The notes under the pieces are model-generated. The model searched no databases. It was not told the origin of the DNA and saw only the letters and a list, made by a program, of their open reading frames with translations. Positions 1 to 9,459 of a stretch of DNA of 64,000 nucleotides are shown here, piece by piece. The position numbers and the translations under genes were made by a program. This stretch comes from Pannonibacter phragmitetus_B (GTDB lineage Bacteria > Pseudomonadota > Alphaproteobacteria > Rhizobiales > Stappiaceae). Within the stretch, counting starts at the first letter, position 1. Every line of letters starts with the position of its first letter. Location of the stretch: NCBI RefSeq assembly GCF_050510895.1, contig NZ_JBNINT010000001.1:3038001-3102000 (forward strand). Reading direction: 5' to 3'.

Positions 1-1
1 C

Positions 2-25
2 GGCGAACGGCTGGGGACGTTGTGA
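2..25 (+). CDS. rfbB: dTDP-glucose 4,6-dehydratase, C-terminal end only
   Basis: The first 24 bases read GERLGTL and then a TGA stop at 23-25. RfbB proteins commonly end in a GERLGL-like tail, and the stop overlaps the ATG of rfbD as TGATG, as in a rhamnose operon. RfbB converts dTDP-glucose to dTDP-4-keto-6-deoxyglucose. Only seven residues are visible, so the call rests on this tail and on the rfbD-rfbA context. Confidence 0.55.
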   Translation, partial: GERLGTL

Positions 26-906
26 TGCGGATCGCTGTCACGGGCACAAAGGGACAGGTTGTCTCGGCCCTGGCTGAGCGGGGCCTCATGTCCGGGGTAA
101 CCATTCTTCCGGTGGGGCGGCCCGATCTTGATCTTCTCGATCAGGCCTCCGTCCTTCCGGCGATTGAGAGGCTCCGGCCTGATCTGATCGTCTCGGCTGC
201 GGCCTATACCGCCGTGGACAAGGCAGAGACGGACCGCGATTCATGCTGGCGCATCAATGCAGGCGGGGCAGGCTTTGTTGCCGGTGCGGCGCGCAGGCTC
301 GGCTTGCCTGTCATTCATCTTTCGACCGACTATGTTTTCGACGGCACGAAAGACGCGCCCTGGTTGGAAAGCGATCCCGTGGGGCCGCTGAGCGTCTATG
401 GCTCCTCAAAACTCGCCGGAGAATTTGCGGTAGCCGCCGCAAATCCGGACCATGTGATCCTTCGTGTGGCATGGATCGTTAGCCCCTTCGGGAACAATTT
501 TGTCAAGACGATGCTTCGCCTTGGCGCCACACGCGATGCGGTCAGTGTAGTGGCAGATCAGCATGGCGGACCAACCTCCGCACTTGATATTGCAGATGGC
601 ATTCTGAAGATTGCCGCCAATCTCTTGCGCAACCCCGAAGACGGAACCCTGCGTGGCACCTTCCATATGGCGCCAGAAGGAACCGCAAGCTGGGCAGAGC
701 TCGCAAGTGCCGTATTTCATGAGGCCGAGCACTTCCTTGGAAAACGCATCCAGGTCAATCCGATAGCGTCGGCTGACTATCCGGTTTCGGCAACCCGTCC
801 GGCCAATTCGACTATGGATGGCTCCAGACTTTTCAATATTCATCAAGTTAAACTGCCGAACTGGCGCAGTTCAATCAATCATATCGTGAAATCAATAATC
901 GCATGA
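25..906 (+). CDS. rfbD: dTDP-4-dehydrorhamnose reductase
   Basis: A 293-residue NADPH-dependent reductase for the last step of dTDP-L-rhamnose synthesis. The N-terminus has a Rossmann motif (GTKGQVVSAL), followed by the SDR catalytic YGSSKLAGE (Tyr and Lys) and the substrate-loop sequence STDYVFDG. The length is normal for the family. The ATG at 25 overlaps the upstream rfbB stop; a GTG at 22 would add one residue. It lies 21 bases before rfbA, so the genes are probably co-transcribed. rfbC is not in the window. Confidence 0.95.
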   Translation: MRIAVTGTKGQVVSALAERGLMSGVTILPVGRPDLDLLDQASVLPAIERLRPDLIVSAAAYTAVDKAETDRDSCWRINAGGAGFVAGAARRLGLPVIHLSTDYVFDGTKDAPWLESDPVGPLSVYGSSKLAGEFAVAAANPDHVILRVAWIVSPFGNNFVKTMLRLGATRDAVSVVADQHGGPTSALDIADGILKIAANLLRNPEDGTLRGTFHMAPEGTASWAELASAVFHEAEHFLGKRIQVNPIASADYPVSATRPANSTMDGSRLFNIHQVKLPNWRSSINHIVKSIIA

Positions 907-927
907 TTATATTCAAGGGGATAAGGC

Positions 928-1797
928 ATGAAAGGTATTATTCTTGCAGGCGGCAGCGGCACGCGCCTGCATCCGATGACTTTGGTAACATCGAAGCAGC
1001 TGATGCCGGTTTACGACAAGCCGATGATCTATTATCCGCTGACGACTCTCATGCTTGCGGGCGTCCGTGAAATCCTGATCATATCGACACCGCATGACCT
1101 GCCAAACTTCCAGCGCCTGCTTGGCGACGGCTCGCAGTGGGGTCTTGCTCTGTCTTATGCCGAACAGCCAAGCCCGGATGGCCTTGCCCAAGCCTACATT
1201 ATCGGCGCTGACTTCGTCGCTGGTGGCCCCTCCTGCCTGATCCTCGGCGACAACATCTTCTATGGCCACGGCATGCCGGAGTTAACACGCCGCGCGGCCG
1301 AGCGGCCCGATGGTGCGAGCGTCTTTGCCTACCATGTCACGGATCCGGAACGTTATGGCGTGGTCGAGTTCGATAGCTCGATGCGAGCGATTTCTATCGA
1401 GGAAAAGCCGCTGAAGCCGAAGTCGAACTGGGCAGTCACCGGCCTTTATTTCTACGACGAGAAGGTGGTGGACTATGCCGCCAGCCTGAAGCCCTCCGCC
1501 CGCGGCGAACTGGAGATCACAGACCTCAACCGGTGTTACCTGGATTCCGGCACGCTCTCCGTAGAGATCATGGGCCGGGGTTACGCCTGGCTCGACACCG
1601 GAACTCCTGACAGCCTGCTGGATGCCGCCGAATTTGTGGCCACGCTGGAGCGGCGTCAGGGTTTCAAAATCGCTTGTCCGGAAGAAGTGGCTTGGCGGAT
1701 GGGTTTCATCTCTGAGGATGCGCTTCTGGCCTCACCCGGCGCGCAAGGCAAGGGCAACTACGCAGCCTACGTACGCGCCTTGGTCTCGAAGCCATGA
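928..1797 (+). CDS. rfbA: glucose-1-phosphate thymidylyltransferase
   Basis: A 289-residue nucleotidyltransferase making dTDP-glucose from dTTP and glucose-1-phosphate, the first step of the rhamnose pathway. It starts with the signature GIILAGGSGTRLHPMT, followed by SKQLMPVYDKPMIYYPL and LGDNIFYGHG. A Shine-Dalgarno-like AAGGGGATAAGG precedes the ATG. Its stop overlaps the next start (ATGA), so translation of the glycosyltransferase is probably coupled. Confidence 0.97.
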   Translation: MKGIILAGGSGTRLHPMTLVTSKQLMPVYDKPMIYYPLTTLMLAGVREILIISTPHDLPNFQRLLGDGSQWGLALSYAEQPSPDGLAQAYIIGADFVAGGPSCLILGDNIFYGHGMPELTRRAAERPDGASVFAYHVTDPERYGVVEFDSSMRAISIEEKPLKPKSNWAVTGLYFYDEKVVDYAASLKPSARGELEITDLNRCYLDSGTLSVEIMGRGYAWLDTGTPDSLLDAAEFVATLERRQGFKIACPEEVAWRMGFISEDALLASPGAQGKGNYAAYVRALVSKP

Positions 1798-2981
1798 CCA
1801 ATAGGGAGACTGCACGCGTGTCAGCAGAAAAGACCCTCAATATTCTTGGTATTCGCGGATTGCCTGCTGCCCACGGCGGGTTTGAGACATTTGCCGCGAG
1901 ACTTGCCCCATATTTGCGCGATCATGGCTGGACCGTGAATGTCTATTGTCAGGTTGATGATGGCTCTGTCCCAGCCTCCGCACCCTATTATGAGGACAAC
2001 TGGGAAGGCATTCACCGCATCCATATCGGCGTCAAACGTGATGGGCCAATTGGTACGATCGAGTTCGACTGGAAGTGCACCCGCGATGTGCTGAAACGCC
2101 CAGGTATCGATCTTGTCCTGGGGTACAACACAGCTGTCTTCACCGTCCTGCAACGGTTGAGGGGACGGCGCGTCATCATGAACATGGACGGCATTGAGTG
2201 GAAGCGCGCCAAGTGGTCTCTGCCGGCCAAAGCCTGGTTCCTCTTGAATGAGATTGTCGGCGCACATGTCAGCTCGACGCCGATTGCGGACCACCCCGAG
2301 ATCGCTTCGCATCTCTCCCGGATCGGCTGCCGCCGCTCCGTGGTAATTCCCTATGGGGCAGATCTTGTCACAGAAGCCGAACCGGACCGTCTCGCTCCCT
2401 ATGGCCTGTCACCCGGCCAGTACTTCGTCTCAATCGCCCGCATCGAGCCCGAGAACTCAATTCTGGAGATCGTTCGGGCCTTCTCCCTCAAGGAGCGAGG
2501 AATAAAGCTGGTCGTGCTTGGCAAGCTTGAGCCCGGCAAACCTTACCACCGCGCGGTGCAGGAAGCCGCTTCCGGCGAAGTCATCTTTCCAGGTGCCATT
2601 TACGAAAAGGCCACCGTTGAAGCGCTGCGTGTGTTTTGCCGTGCCTACTTGCACGGCCACCAGGTCGGGGGCACCAATCCCTCCCTCGTGGAAGCCCTAG
2701 GCTGCGGCAGCCCCGTCATCGCACATGACAACAGATTCAACAGATGGGTGGCAGGTGACGGGCAGTTCTATTTCAATGACGAGACGAGCTGCTCGGAACT
2801 GATGGACCGTTTGGCTCGTGATGCTTCCGTTTGCGCAGCGGCGCGAAATGCCGCGCAGACCCGGCATGCGCGCGGTCTGACATGGGGCCATGTCCTTGCA
2901 AGCTATGAGCATGTATTCGACCCCGCTCAAACGGAAGCCTGCTTCAACTATCTGAACGCTGAGGCAAATCCGGAAGGATGA
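1794..2981 (+). CDS. glycosyltransferase, DUF1972 / GT4 type (probable rhamnosyltransferase)
   Basis: A 395-residue protein opening with ILGIRGLPAAHGGFETFA, the hallmark of DUF1972-type glycosyltransferases found in rhamnose-containing polysaccharide loci. The C-terminal half contains HGHQVGGTNPSLVEALGCG, the nucleotide-sugar-binding Glu region of GT-B enzymes. It overlaps rfbA and the next glycosyltransferase by four bases each (ATGA). Transfer of rhamnose from dTDP-rhamnose is inferred from context; the acceptor is unknown. Confidence 0.85.
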   Translation: MTNRETARVSAEKTLNILGIRGLPAAHGGFETFAARLAPYLRDHGWTVNVYCQVDDGSVPASAPYYEDNWEGIHRIHIGVKRDGPIGTIEFDWKCTRDVLKRPGIDLVLGYNTAVFTVLQRLRGRRVIMNMDGIEWKRAKWSLPAKAWFLLNEIVGAHVSSTPIADHPEIASHLSRIGCRRSVVIPYGADLVTEAEPDRLAPYGLSPGQYFVSIARIEPENSILEIVRAFSLKERGIKLVVLGKLEPGKPYHRAVQEAASGEVIFPGAIYEKATVEALRVFCRAYLHGHQVGGTNPSLVEALGCGSPVIAHDNRFNRWVAGDGQFYFNDETSCSELMDRLARDASVCAAARNAAQTRHARGLTWGHVLASYEHVFDPAQTEACFNYLNAEANPEG

Positions 2982-4174
2982 CGGTGAACATGACCGCTTC
3001 AAGAACCAAGGGCACCGAAACCGCAACGACCGGAGCGCCAACTGCGCGTGCGGTCGTGCTCTGTGTCCACCAAGGCCACGAACTGTATGGGTCGGACAGG
3101 TCTTTCGCGGATGCTGTGCGATCGTTCGCCAGTCAGGCCGACGCGAACTTCGAGGTCCTGTTGCCACGCCGCGGACCAATCGAAAGCCTGTTCGAAGGGT
3201 TTAACGGCACCGTTCGTTTCGCTGACCTGTTCGTGTTGCGCAAGGCTACCATCATCCGTTCCCTGACAACACGTTTGCCGCAGTCCATTGCCGCGATCCG
3301 GCGGGCAGTCGCGGGCATGCGCAGGGCAGACACGACCTATGTCAACACTTGTGTGATTGTCGATTACTTGCTTGCCGGCTGGATCACGCGCCGCAGTCTC
3401 GTCGTCCATGTGCGTGAGATTCCGACCGGGATCGCGATGCGGGTGATCCGCTTTCTGCTGATCCGGTCGGGTGCCAAGCTCATCTTCAATTCCCTGGCAA
3501 CCAAAGCTGCGTTTGACATGCCACCTGCCGTAGAACAGGCGGTCGTGTGGAATGGTTTCACAGACCCTGGCGAGCCACCGGCGCCCGCGCCTTTTGATGG
3601 CCGGGCGCTCCGGGTGCTTTGCATCGGGCGTATCAATGGCTGGAAGGGTCAGGACCAGCTGATCGAGGCTGTTGCCATGCTCGCCCCTGATGAGCGCCGC
3701 CGTATCGAGGTGCGCATTGTGGGTGGCGTATTCGAAGACCAGACCCACTTCCTCGACAGGCTAAACGAGCTGATCGCTGCGCACGGCCTGGAAGACGTCG
3801 TGAGCATCCATCCATTCACCACAGACCCGACGGACGCATACCGGTGGGCAGATGTGGTAGTGGTCCCATCCCGCTTGCCTGAACCATTTGGCCGTGTAGC
3901 CATCGAAGCGATGGCGCACGGCTGCGCGGTCATTGCCACAGCGCACGGCGGTCTTGTTGAGATAGTCCGCGACGGTGAGACGGGCACGCTCGTCCCGCCG
4001 CAAGCGCCCGACAAACTTGCAGCGGCGATCCGCGAAGCAGTCACGGATCCCACGTCAGCTGCCCAGAAGGGGAGCAACGGCAGACTTGTCTTCCTGGATA
4101 CCTTTGAACAGGAAACTGTAAATCATCAACTCACGAAAGTTCTGCAATCATTCACAAACATCCAAAGCGCCTAG
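2978..4174 (+). CDS. glycosyltransferase family 4
   Basis: A 398-residue GT-B enzyme. The N-terminal half carries HQGHELYGSDRSFADAVR, typical of GT4 donors/acceptor domains. The C-terminal half has the family signature EPFGRVAIEAMAHGCAVIAT followed by GGLVEIVRDGETG, where the Glu residues contact the sugar nucleotide. The start overlaps the preceding gene by four bases. Sugar specificity cannot be read from sequence. The gene ends just before the AT-richer flippase/polymerase segment. Confidence 0.88.
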   Translation: MTVNMTASRTKGTETATTGAPTARAVVLCVHQGHELYGSDRSFADAVRSFASQADANFEVLLPRRGPIESLFEGFNGTVRFADLFVLRKATIIRSLTTRLPQSIAAIRRAVAGMRRADTTYVNTCVIVDYLLAGWITRRSLVVHVREIPTGIAMRVIRFLLIRSGAKLIFNSLATKAAFDMPPAVEQAVVWNGFTDPGEPPAPAPFDGRALRVLCIGRINGWKGQDQLIEAVAMLAPDERRRIEVRIVGGVFEDQTHFLDRLNELIAAHGLEDVVSIHPFTTDPTDAYRWADVVVVPSRLPEPFGRVAIEAMAHGCAVIATAHGGLVEIVRDGETGTLVPPQAPDKLAAAIREAVTDPTSAAQKGSNGRLVFLDTFEQETVNHQLTKVLQSFTNIQSA

Positions 4175-4178
4175 CACA

Positions 4179-5392
4179 ATGAAATCGAAAATATTTTCAA
4201 TCATTTTCTCATTTGGCGCACTGGGGGCAACCCTGTCCCTCGGATTTTTCGCTATTGTATTGAACGCGAACACGTTAGGACCAGTCGACTTTGGATCATT
4301 TATTTTAGTTATAACATTTTCAACAATAGCTGCACAGCTTATTGGGCTCGGCTATAGTGACGTTGTGATGCTTAACGGGATCAGGGATCCCAATTTGATT
4401 TCTTCACATGCGGCTACAGCAGTGGCCTTGTCGATTATCTCGGCAATTTTTATTGTGCCCGTGCTGTTTTTCATTGCTGGATATGCGGTTGAAAAATTTA
4501 GCTATTACATTCTTCTGCTAACAATTTCGGAGAGCTTTGGGCAGCGGCTGATAACGATCGCGGAGCATACGGCGATAGCAGACCGAAGAACGAGAACCGC
4601 CGATACAATAAGAGTCGCAGCAGCGGCTATCAAACTGCTTCCCGCACCCATTGTTCTCGTGTCTGGTGCAACACCTGTTTTTGAGCTGTTTTGTGTCTTG
4701 TATTTTTTTGTGACGATTATTGGTGCGATCGGAAGTCTTCTTTGCGCAAGAGTTGACATCATGCATCCAGCTCGTCTTACAGAAAGTAATATGAGAACGG
4801 CCATGACCTTCATGGCTTCGGGGTTCAGCCGGTTCTCCGCCCAATCCTCAGACCGGATAGCAATTGCCTATGCCGCAATCAGCCCAGACATATCGGGTGT
4901 CTACCTACTTGGATCTCGCATCTACCAGGTTGTAACCTCATTAATTCAAGCACTTCAAAAACACTTTGTAATATTTTTTTACGGATCCGAATTAAAAACT
5001 TTGCAAGGGAGAAGAGTCCATATCTTTTCTTCGTCATTTGCCGCAGGATTGGCGATCGCTATCAGCGTTTATTTATGCTCAAGCTATCTGTCTTTTTCTT
5101 TTCTTCTGAATATGATGGCGCAATTCTGATCATGGAACGTTTCGCCTTTGTGATCCCGTTCTATATTGTATATGCGACAGGATTGCCATTCCTTGCCGCT
5201 TTTGGCCGATTCACGGTGAGATTGCTGTTTAGCGCTCTGGAACTAACGTTAAATACATGCCTCTGCTTATATGCATTAAATTATCGCAACATTGAAGATA
5301 TTCCATATGTTCTTGCAATATCATATGCAACACTCTCAATCTTGATGATGACCTTCCTGTTCCTATCAAATAAGCGCAAGGCCCCTTTATGA
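4179..5392 (+). CDS. wzx: Wzx-type polysaccharide flippase, frame-broken
   Basis: Two adjacent frames together make about 404 residues, a normal length for a multi-pass flippase of the MATE/polysaccharide transport superfamily. The first frame (4179-5129) has many hydrophobic helices and TLGPVDFGSFILV near the start. It then derails, and the second frame continues with SSEYDGAILIMERFAFVIP, matching the conserved EY-GA segment. The join is in the T-rich stretch 5091-5106, where one base appears to be missing. The end at 5392 overlaps the wzy start (ATGA), which supports the second frame as the true C-terminus. Base composition is visibly more AT-rich than that of the flanking genes. Confidence 0.75.
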
Positions 5393-6636
5393 GTTCGTCA
5401 GTTACGAAAGAGGGAACCCTTTCTTTCAGAGCACTCTTGGCGCTTACTGCAAGCATCCTCTTCTATATCGATGTTGCCGGGATATGGCTCTGGACTGCAT
5501 CTGATGGAGAGGTTGCGCTGGTCGAGAAATTTGGAGGCGACGCTTTCCGCATCGCAGCCCTCGGCCTTCTCTTTCTTTCTTTCAATCAAAGACAAATAAA
5601 AATCACATCAAGATTACCCTTCATATTCTTCACCCTATCTATATACATGCTTCTATCTGCCATTTTTTCACCAAAATATGATTATGCCATCTTGCAATAC
5701 ATTCGATTTCTGGCAATTTTATTTATGTTTACCGCCATTTCAGCCTATCAGATTGAAGCAGAATTTGACAAAGGCATTGAACGCGTATTCTTGCTGACAT
5801 TAATTGGATCGCTTTTGCTTGCGGCCATTGCACCGTCTCTTGCCGTGATGCGTTCGGCAGGACTTGATGGGAGTGTGCGTGGCTTGTTCACGCACAAGAA
5901 CATTTTTGCGTCTTTTGCGGTTCTCACCTTTGCCTGGCTTTTAACATCCAGCACAATGTCTTCTCGCAGGAAACTATTCCTGTTTCTTTTAACAATAGTA
6001 TCTGTTCTACTGGCTCGATCAGCAACATCCCTTGTGCTGCTTCTCGTTGTTGTTTTCGCCTACTTCTCTTCATCAAAACTGATAAGAAAGAGGAACAAGA
6101 TCCTAATACTGCCAACAATTCTCATTGCATTGGCTTTGTTCGCATTCGCAATTTCATACGCTGAAGTCGTCTTCTCGCTCCTTGGCCGGGACGCAACCCT
6201 TACAGGGAGGACTGAGTTCTGGTCTTACCTTCTGAACGTGCACAGGCAGAAACCAGTTTTCGGGTATGGATACAACTCGATAATGGAGTATGAGGAAGTC
6301 GTTGCGCCCTTACGTGAGTTCGTCTACACAAAATTCACTTCATCCCATAATAGCTATCTAGATATTATCCTGAACTTAGGCTGGGTAGGATTTTCTTTAT
6401 TCTTTGCGTTGATCGTATACTCTCTTTGGAGGGCGATTAAGCAGGCAACCAATGAGAGCTACGCCGTCTCAGTCAGATTTGTTGTCATTTCAGCAGCATT
6501 TCTGGTATTAGGCGTCACGGAAAGTAACGCAGGATTGTCAAACAGGCTTGCGACGCTGTTCTACTTTGGTGCCCTTGTTCAACTATTCAACTATCGACCG
6601 AAGCAATATTTGAGAACGAACACCTCTCCAAGCTGA
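5389..6636 (+). CDS. O-antigen/exopolysaccharide polymerase or ligase (Wzy_C family)
   Basis: A 415-residue integral membrane protein with about ten or more hydrophobic segments. The large periplasmic loop contains GRTEFWSYLLNVHRQKPVFG and, before a further helix, SSHNSYLDIILNLGWVG, the conserved His region of the Wzy/WaaL O-antigen ligase family. It polymerises or transfers lipid-linked glycans. The start overlaps wzx by four bases. It is AT-rich like wzx, as usual for Wzx/Wzy pairs. Polymerase versus ligase cannot be decided; proximity to wzx favours polymerase. Confidence 0.82.
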   Translation: MSSSVTKEGTLSFRALLALTASILFYIDVAGIWLWTASDGEVALVEKFGGDAFRIAALGLLFLSFNQRQIKITSRLPFIFFTLSIYMLLSAIFSPKYDYAILQYIRFLAILFMFTAISAYQIEAEFDKGIERVFLLTLIGSLLLAAIAPSLAVMRSAGLDGSVRGLFTHKNIFASFAVLTFAWLLTSSTMSSRRKLFLFLLTIVSVLLARSATSLVLLLVVVFAYFSSSKLIRKRNKILILPTILIALALFAFAISYAEVVFSLLGRDATLTGRTEFWSYLLNVHRQKPVFGYGYNSIMEYEEVVAPLREFVYTKFTSSHNSYLDIILNLGWVGFSLFFALIVYSLWRAIKQATNESYAVSVRFVVISAAFLVLGVTESNAGLSNRLATLFYFGALVQLFNYRPKQYLRTNTSPS

Positions 6637-6756
6637 CAAGGTTCCGCGCGGCTCTGCACCTTGGCAATTTGGCATATTCTTCACCCTGCCTGGCCAAGAC
6701 TGGTGTCTGGGGCCTGCATGCAGCGCTCAGCGTGGATTTCGAGTATTGAGGCTCTC

Positions 6757-8187
6757 ATGATCACTCCCCTTCTCCTCGTCGGCGGTTCGGGCACGCGGCT
6801 CTGGCCCTTGTCACGCAAGAGCTATCCGAAGCAGTTTGCGCCGCTTATCGGCGGGGAAAGCCTGTTTCAGGGCTCGGCACGGCGGCTTTCGGCGGAAGGC
6901 TTTGCCGCACCTGTCGTCATCACCGGTTCGGATTACCGCTTCATCGTCACCGAACAGCTTGCCGCCGCGGGCATTGATCCCGGAGCCATCCTGATCGAGC
7001 CGGAGGCGCGCAACACGGCCCCGGCCGTGCTCGCTGCCGCGCTCCACATCGCAAAATCCGATCCGGACGGGCTGATGCTGGTTGCCCCCTCCGACCATGT
7101 GGTGCCCAACCCGGCAGCCTTCCGCGCAGCGGTCGCCGCCGGTGTGCCGGCCGCAGAGGCCGGGCAGATCGTCACCTTCGGCATCCGCCCCACCCATGCA
7201 GAGACCGGCTACGGCTGGCTTGAACTCTCCGCCGCTGCCGCCGAAAGCGAGCCGGTGGTGCTGAAGCGCTTTGTCGAGAAGCCGGACCGGGACAAGGCCG
7301 AAGCGATGCTCGCCGCCGGGTCCTATCTGTGGAACGCCGGCATCTTCCTGTTCAAGGTCTCCACCATTCTCGGCGCCTTCAACGCGCTGGCGCCGGACCT
7401 GATGGAGCCCGTCACCCGTGCGGTCGAGGACGCAAAGCCGGATCTTGGTTTCCTGCGGCTTGATCCGGCGGCCTTTGCCCGCGCGCCGTCCATCTCCATC
7501 GACTATGCGGTGATGGAGCGCGCCACCAACCTCACGGCTGTGCCTTTCGGCGCTGGCTGGTCGGACCTTGGCGGCTGGGACATGGTGGCCAAGGAAATGG
7601 GGCCGGACACCCGCGGCAACAGCCTGGGCGGCGAGGCCACGGCCATTGACTGTGACGGCACACTGCTGCGCTCGGACAGTGAGGGGCTTCAGATCGTCGG
7701 CATTGGCCTCAAGGATATCATCGCCGTGGCGATGAATGACGCGGTGCTGGTGGCCGACAAGTCCCGTGCACAGGACGTGAAGCTCGCTGTCGAGGCCCTG
7801 AAGAAGGAAGGTGCGCGGCAGGCAGAAACCTTCCCGCGCGATCACCGGCCGTGGGGCTGGTTCGAGACATTGGCACTTGCCGACCGGTTCCAGGTCAAGC
7901 GCATCGTCGTGCATCCCGGCGCTGCCCTGTCGCTGCAAAGCCACCTGCACCGCTCCGAACACTGGATCGTCGTGTCGGGCACCGCACGGGTGACGGTGAA
8001 TGAGGACGTGCAGCTGCTCACCGAGAACCAGTCGGTCTACATCCCGCTCGGCGCGGCGCACCGGCTGGAAAACCCCGGCAAGGTGCCGATGGTGCTGATC
8101 GAGGTGCAGACCGGGGCGTATCTCGGCGAAGACGACATCATCCGCTACGACGACATCTATTCCCGCGGGCAAGGCGCCAAGGGCTAA
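6757..8187 (+). CDS. manC: mannose-1-phosphate guanylyltransferase / mannose-6-phosphate isomerase
   Basis: A 476-residue bifunctional enzyme making GDP-mannose. The N-terminal nucleotidyltransferase begins MITPLLLVGGSGTRLWPLSR followed by YPKQF, and contains FVEKPD and WNAGIFLF. The C-terminal cupin isomerase domain has RPWGWFETL, LSLQSHLHRSEHWIVVSG and YIPLGAAHRLENPG. In-frame codons upstream to 6661 lack family sequence, so the ATG at 6757 is chosen. GC content returns to the genome norm here. The gene supplies GDP-mannose to the polysaccharide locus. Confidence 0.95.
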   Translation: MITPLLLVGGSGTRLWPLSRKSYPKQFAPLIGGESLFQGSARRLSAEGFAAPVVITGSDYRFIVTEQLAAAGIDPGAILIEPEARNTAPAVLAAALHIAKSDPDGLMLVAPSDHVVPNPAAFRAAVAAGVPAAEAGQIVTFGIRPTHAETGYGWLELSAAAAESEPVVLKRFVEKPDRDKAEAMLAAGSYLWNAGIFLFKVSTILGAFNALAPDLMEPVTRAVEDAKPDLGFLRLDPAAFARAPSISIDYAVMERATNLTAVPFGAGWSDLGGWDMVAKEMGPDTRGNSLGGEATAIDCDGTLLRSDSEGLQIVGIGLKDIIAVAMNDAVLVADKSRAQDVKLAVEALKKEGARQAETFPRDHRPWGWFETLALADRFQVKRIVVHPGAALSLQSHLHRSEHWIVVSGTARVTVNEDVQLLTENQSVYIPLGAAHRLENPGKVPMVLIEVQTGAYLGEDDIIRYDDIYSRGQGAKG

Positions 8188-8247
8188 CCCCTCCCCGGCA
8201 AAGCAGGGACACCCGTTGCAGGGGGACGCGCCCTTGCGCGGGGCCCT

Positions 8248-9126
8248 TCAAGGAGCGCCCCGCTCCAGCTCTTCCGTGAGCCAGCCGAGCAGATCCCGCA
8301 AGGCCCTCCGGGGAGCGGCCTTGGCCGTAATCTTCGCATGGAACCCGCCGGGAACTGCCACGAACCCCAAAGGGGCGGTCAGCCGTCCAGTGGCCAGATC
8401 ACGCTCGACCAGTCTCCGCTCGGCGAGGGCCACACCCAGACCGGCGGCAGCCGCCTCGATCGCCAGCAGATGGTGGGGGTGCTCCAGATCCTGCCCGGCC
8501 TGAAACGTGATGCCAGCGCGGCGCGACCATTCCTGCCAGCTTCCAGACGCCTCCAGATGCGTGAGACTGACCGGTGCGGTCCATATGCCGTCCTGGGCGC
8601 TGAAGGGATAGTCTGGCGAACAGACCGGCCCGTAGGAGGTATCCCCGATCGAAGTGGCACCAGGCTCAGCCGCTGGGCTGCGAAGGCGGTCATAACTCAG
8701 CATCAGATCGAATTCGTGATCGGGAACCCGTCCGGGCCCTGCCATCAACAGGCGTATCTCGATCCCGGGATGTGTCCGGTAGAGACGCGGCAATCTGGGC
8801 GTCAGCCAACGGGTCGCCAGGGTGGCGCTGAGCAGCAGGGTGATATGGTTGCCGCCAACCTCGCCCCGCAGGCCGCGCGACACCCCGTCCAGCTGATCCA
8901 GAACGGCAGTGACCGTCTCCCGCAAGCGTTCGCCGCGCGCTGTCAGCTTCAACCCCGTGCCGGCCTTCTCGAACAGATTGCCGCCAAGGTCTTCGGACAG
9001 ATGAGCGGTCTGCTTGCTTACAGCGCTGTGGGTGCGCCCCAGCTCCCGTGCGGCGGCGGTGACAGACCCCAGCCGTGCCACAGCCTCAAAGGACGGCAGG
9101 GCTGTCAGTGGGGGCAGACGGCGCAT
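8248..9126 (-). CDS. LysR-family transcriptional regulator (GcvA-like)
   Basis: A 292-residue regulator with an N-terminal winged helix-turn-helix (LPSFEAVARLGSVTAAARELGRTHSAVSKQ, residues about 8-37) and a C-terminal effector-binding domain (from about residue 92). The opening RRLPPLTALPSFEAVAR resembles GcvA-type members. It is divergent from the DUF1127 gene with a 96-base gap, which is AT-rich and presumably carries its operator. The effector and targets are unknown. Confidence 0.92.
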   Translation of the reverse strand: MRRLPPLTALPSFEAVARLGSVTAAARELGRTHSAVSKQTAHLSEDLGGNLFEKAGTGLKLTARGERLRETVTAVLDQLDGVSRGLRGEVGGNHITLLLSATLATRWLTPRLPRLYRTHPGIEIRLLMAGPGRVPDHEFDLMLSYDRLRSPAAEPGATSIGDTSYGPVCSPDYPFSAQDGIWTAPVSLTHLEASGSWQEWSRRAGITFQAGQDLEHPHHLLAIEAAAAGLGVALAERRLVERDLATGRLTAPLGFVAVPGGFHAKITAKAAPRRALRDLLGWLTEELERGAP

Positions 9127-9222
9127 CCTTGTTCCTTTTGGTTACAGAGTCCCGAGAATTATTCAATTTTTCTGCGCATATCCGCTTGGCTACATCAAGG
9201 AAAAAGAACAGAGAGAAAGATC

Positions 9223-9459
9223 ATGCCCAGCGTCATTTACATTTTGCCGGATCGAGGCATCACTGCGCAGGATCACACCTGCGAACGCAGCTTGTGCCCC
9301 ATTGCCCCTGGGTGGGCCCGTATCTGGCTGGACCGGATCAACCACCGGCGCATGCTGCGCAAGGAACTGCTGCCACAGCCCGACAGCGTTCTTGCCGACG
9401 CTGGCCTCGAGCGGTCTGCCGTCCTTCTCGAAGTTTCAAAGCCCTTCTGGCGTGCCTGA
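9223..9459 (+). CDS. DUF1127 family small protein
   Basis: A 78-residue protein. Its C-terminal half, WLDRINHRRMLRKELL followed by SVLADAGLERSAVLLEVSKPFW, fits the DUF1127 (YjiS-like) pattern of an Arg-rich helix, a D-GL-R step and a final KPFWR. The ATG at 9223 follows an AG-rich Shine-Dalgarno stretch. Family members in alphaproteobacteria have been linked to phosphate and carbon metabolism and RNA turnover; nothing here tests that. It is divergent from the LysR gene, a likely regulatory pair. Confidence 0.8.
   Translation: MPSVIYILPDRGITAQDHTCERSLCPIAPGWARIWLDRINHRRMLRKELLPQPDSVLADAGLERSAVLLEVSKPFWRA

Noticed and set aside
5085..5110. Programmed -1 ribosomal frameshift in wzx
   Set aside because: No X-XXY-YYZ heptamer in the correct phase and no clear downstream pseudoknot; indel error or slippage is simpler.
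6811..8172. A 453-codon open frame on the - strand
   Set aside because: It is antisense to manC, which carries complete motifs in both domains.
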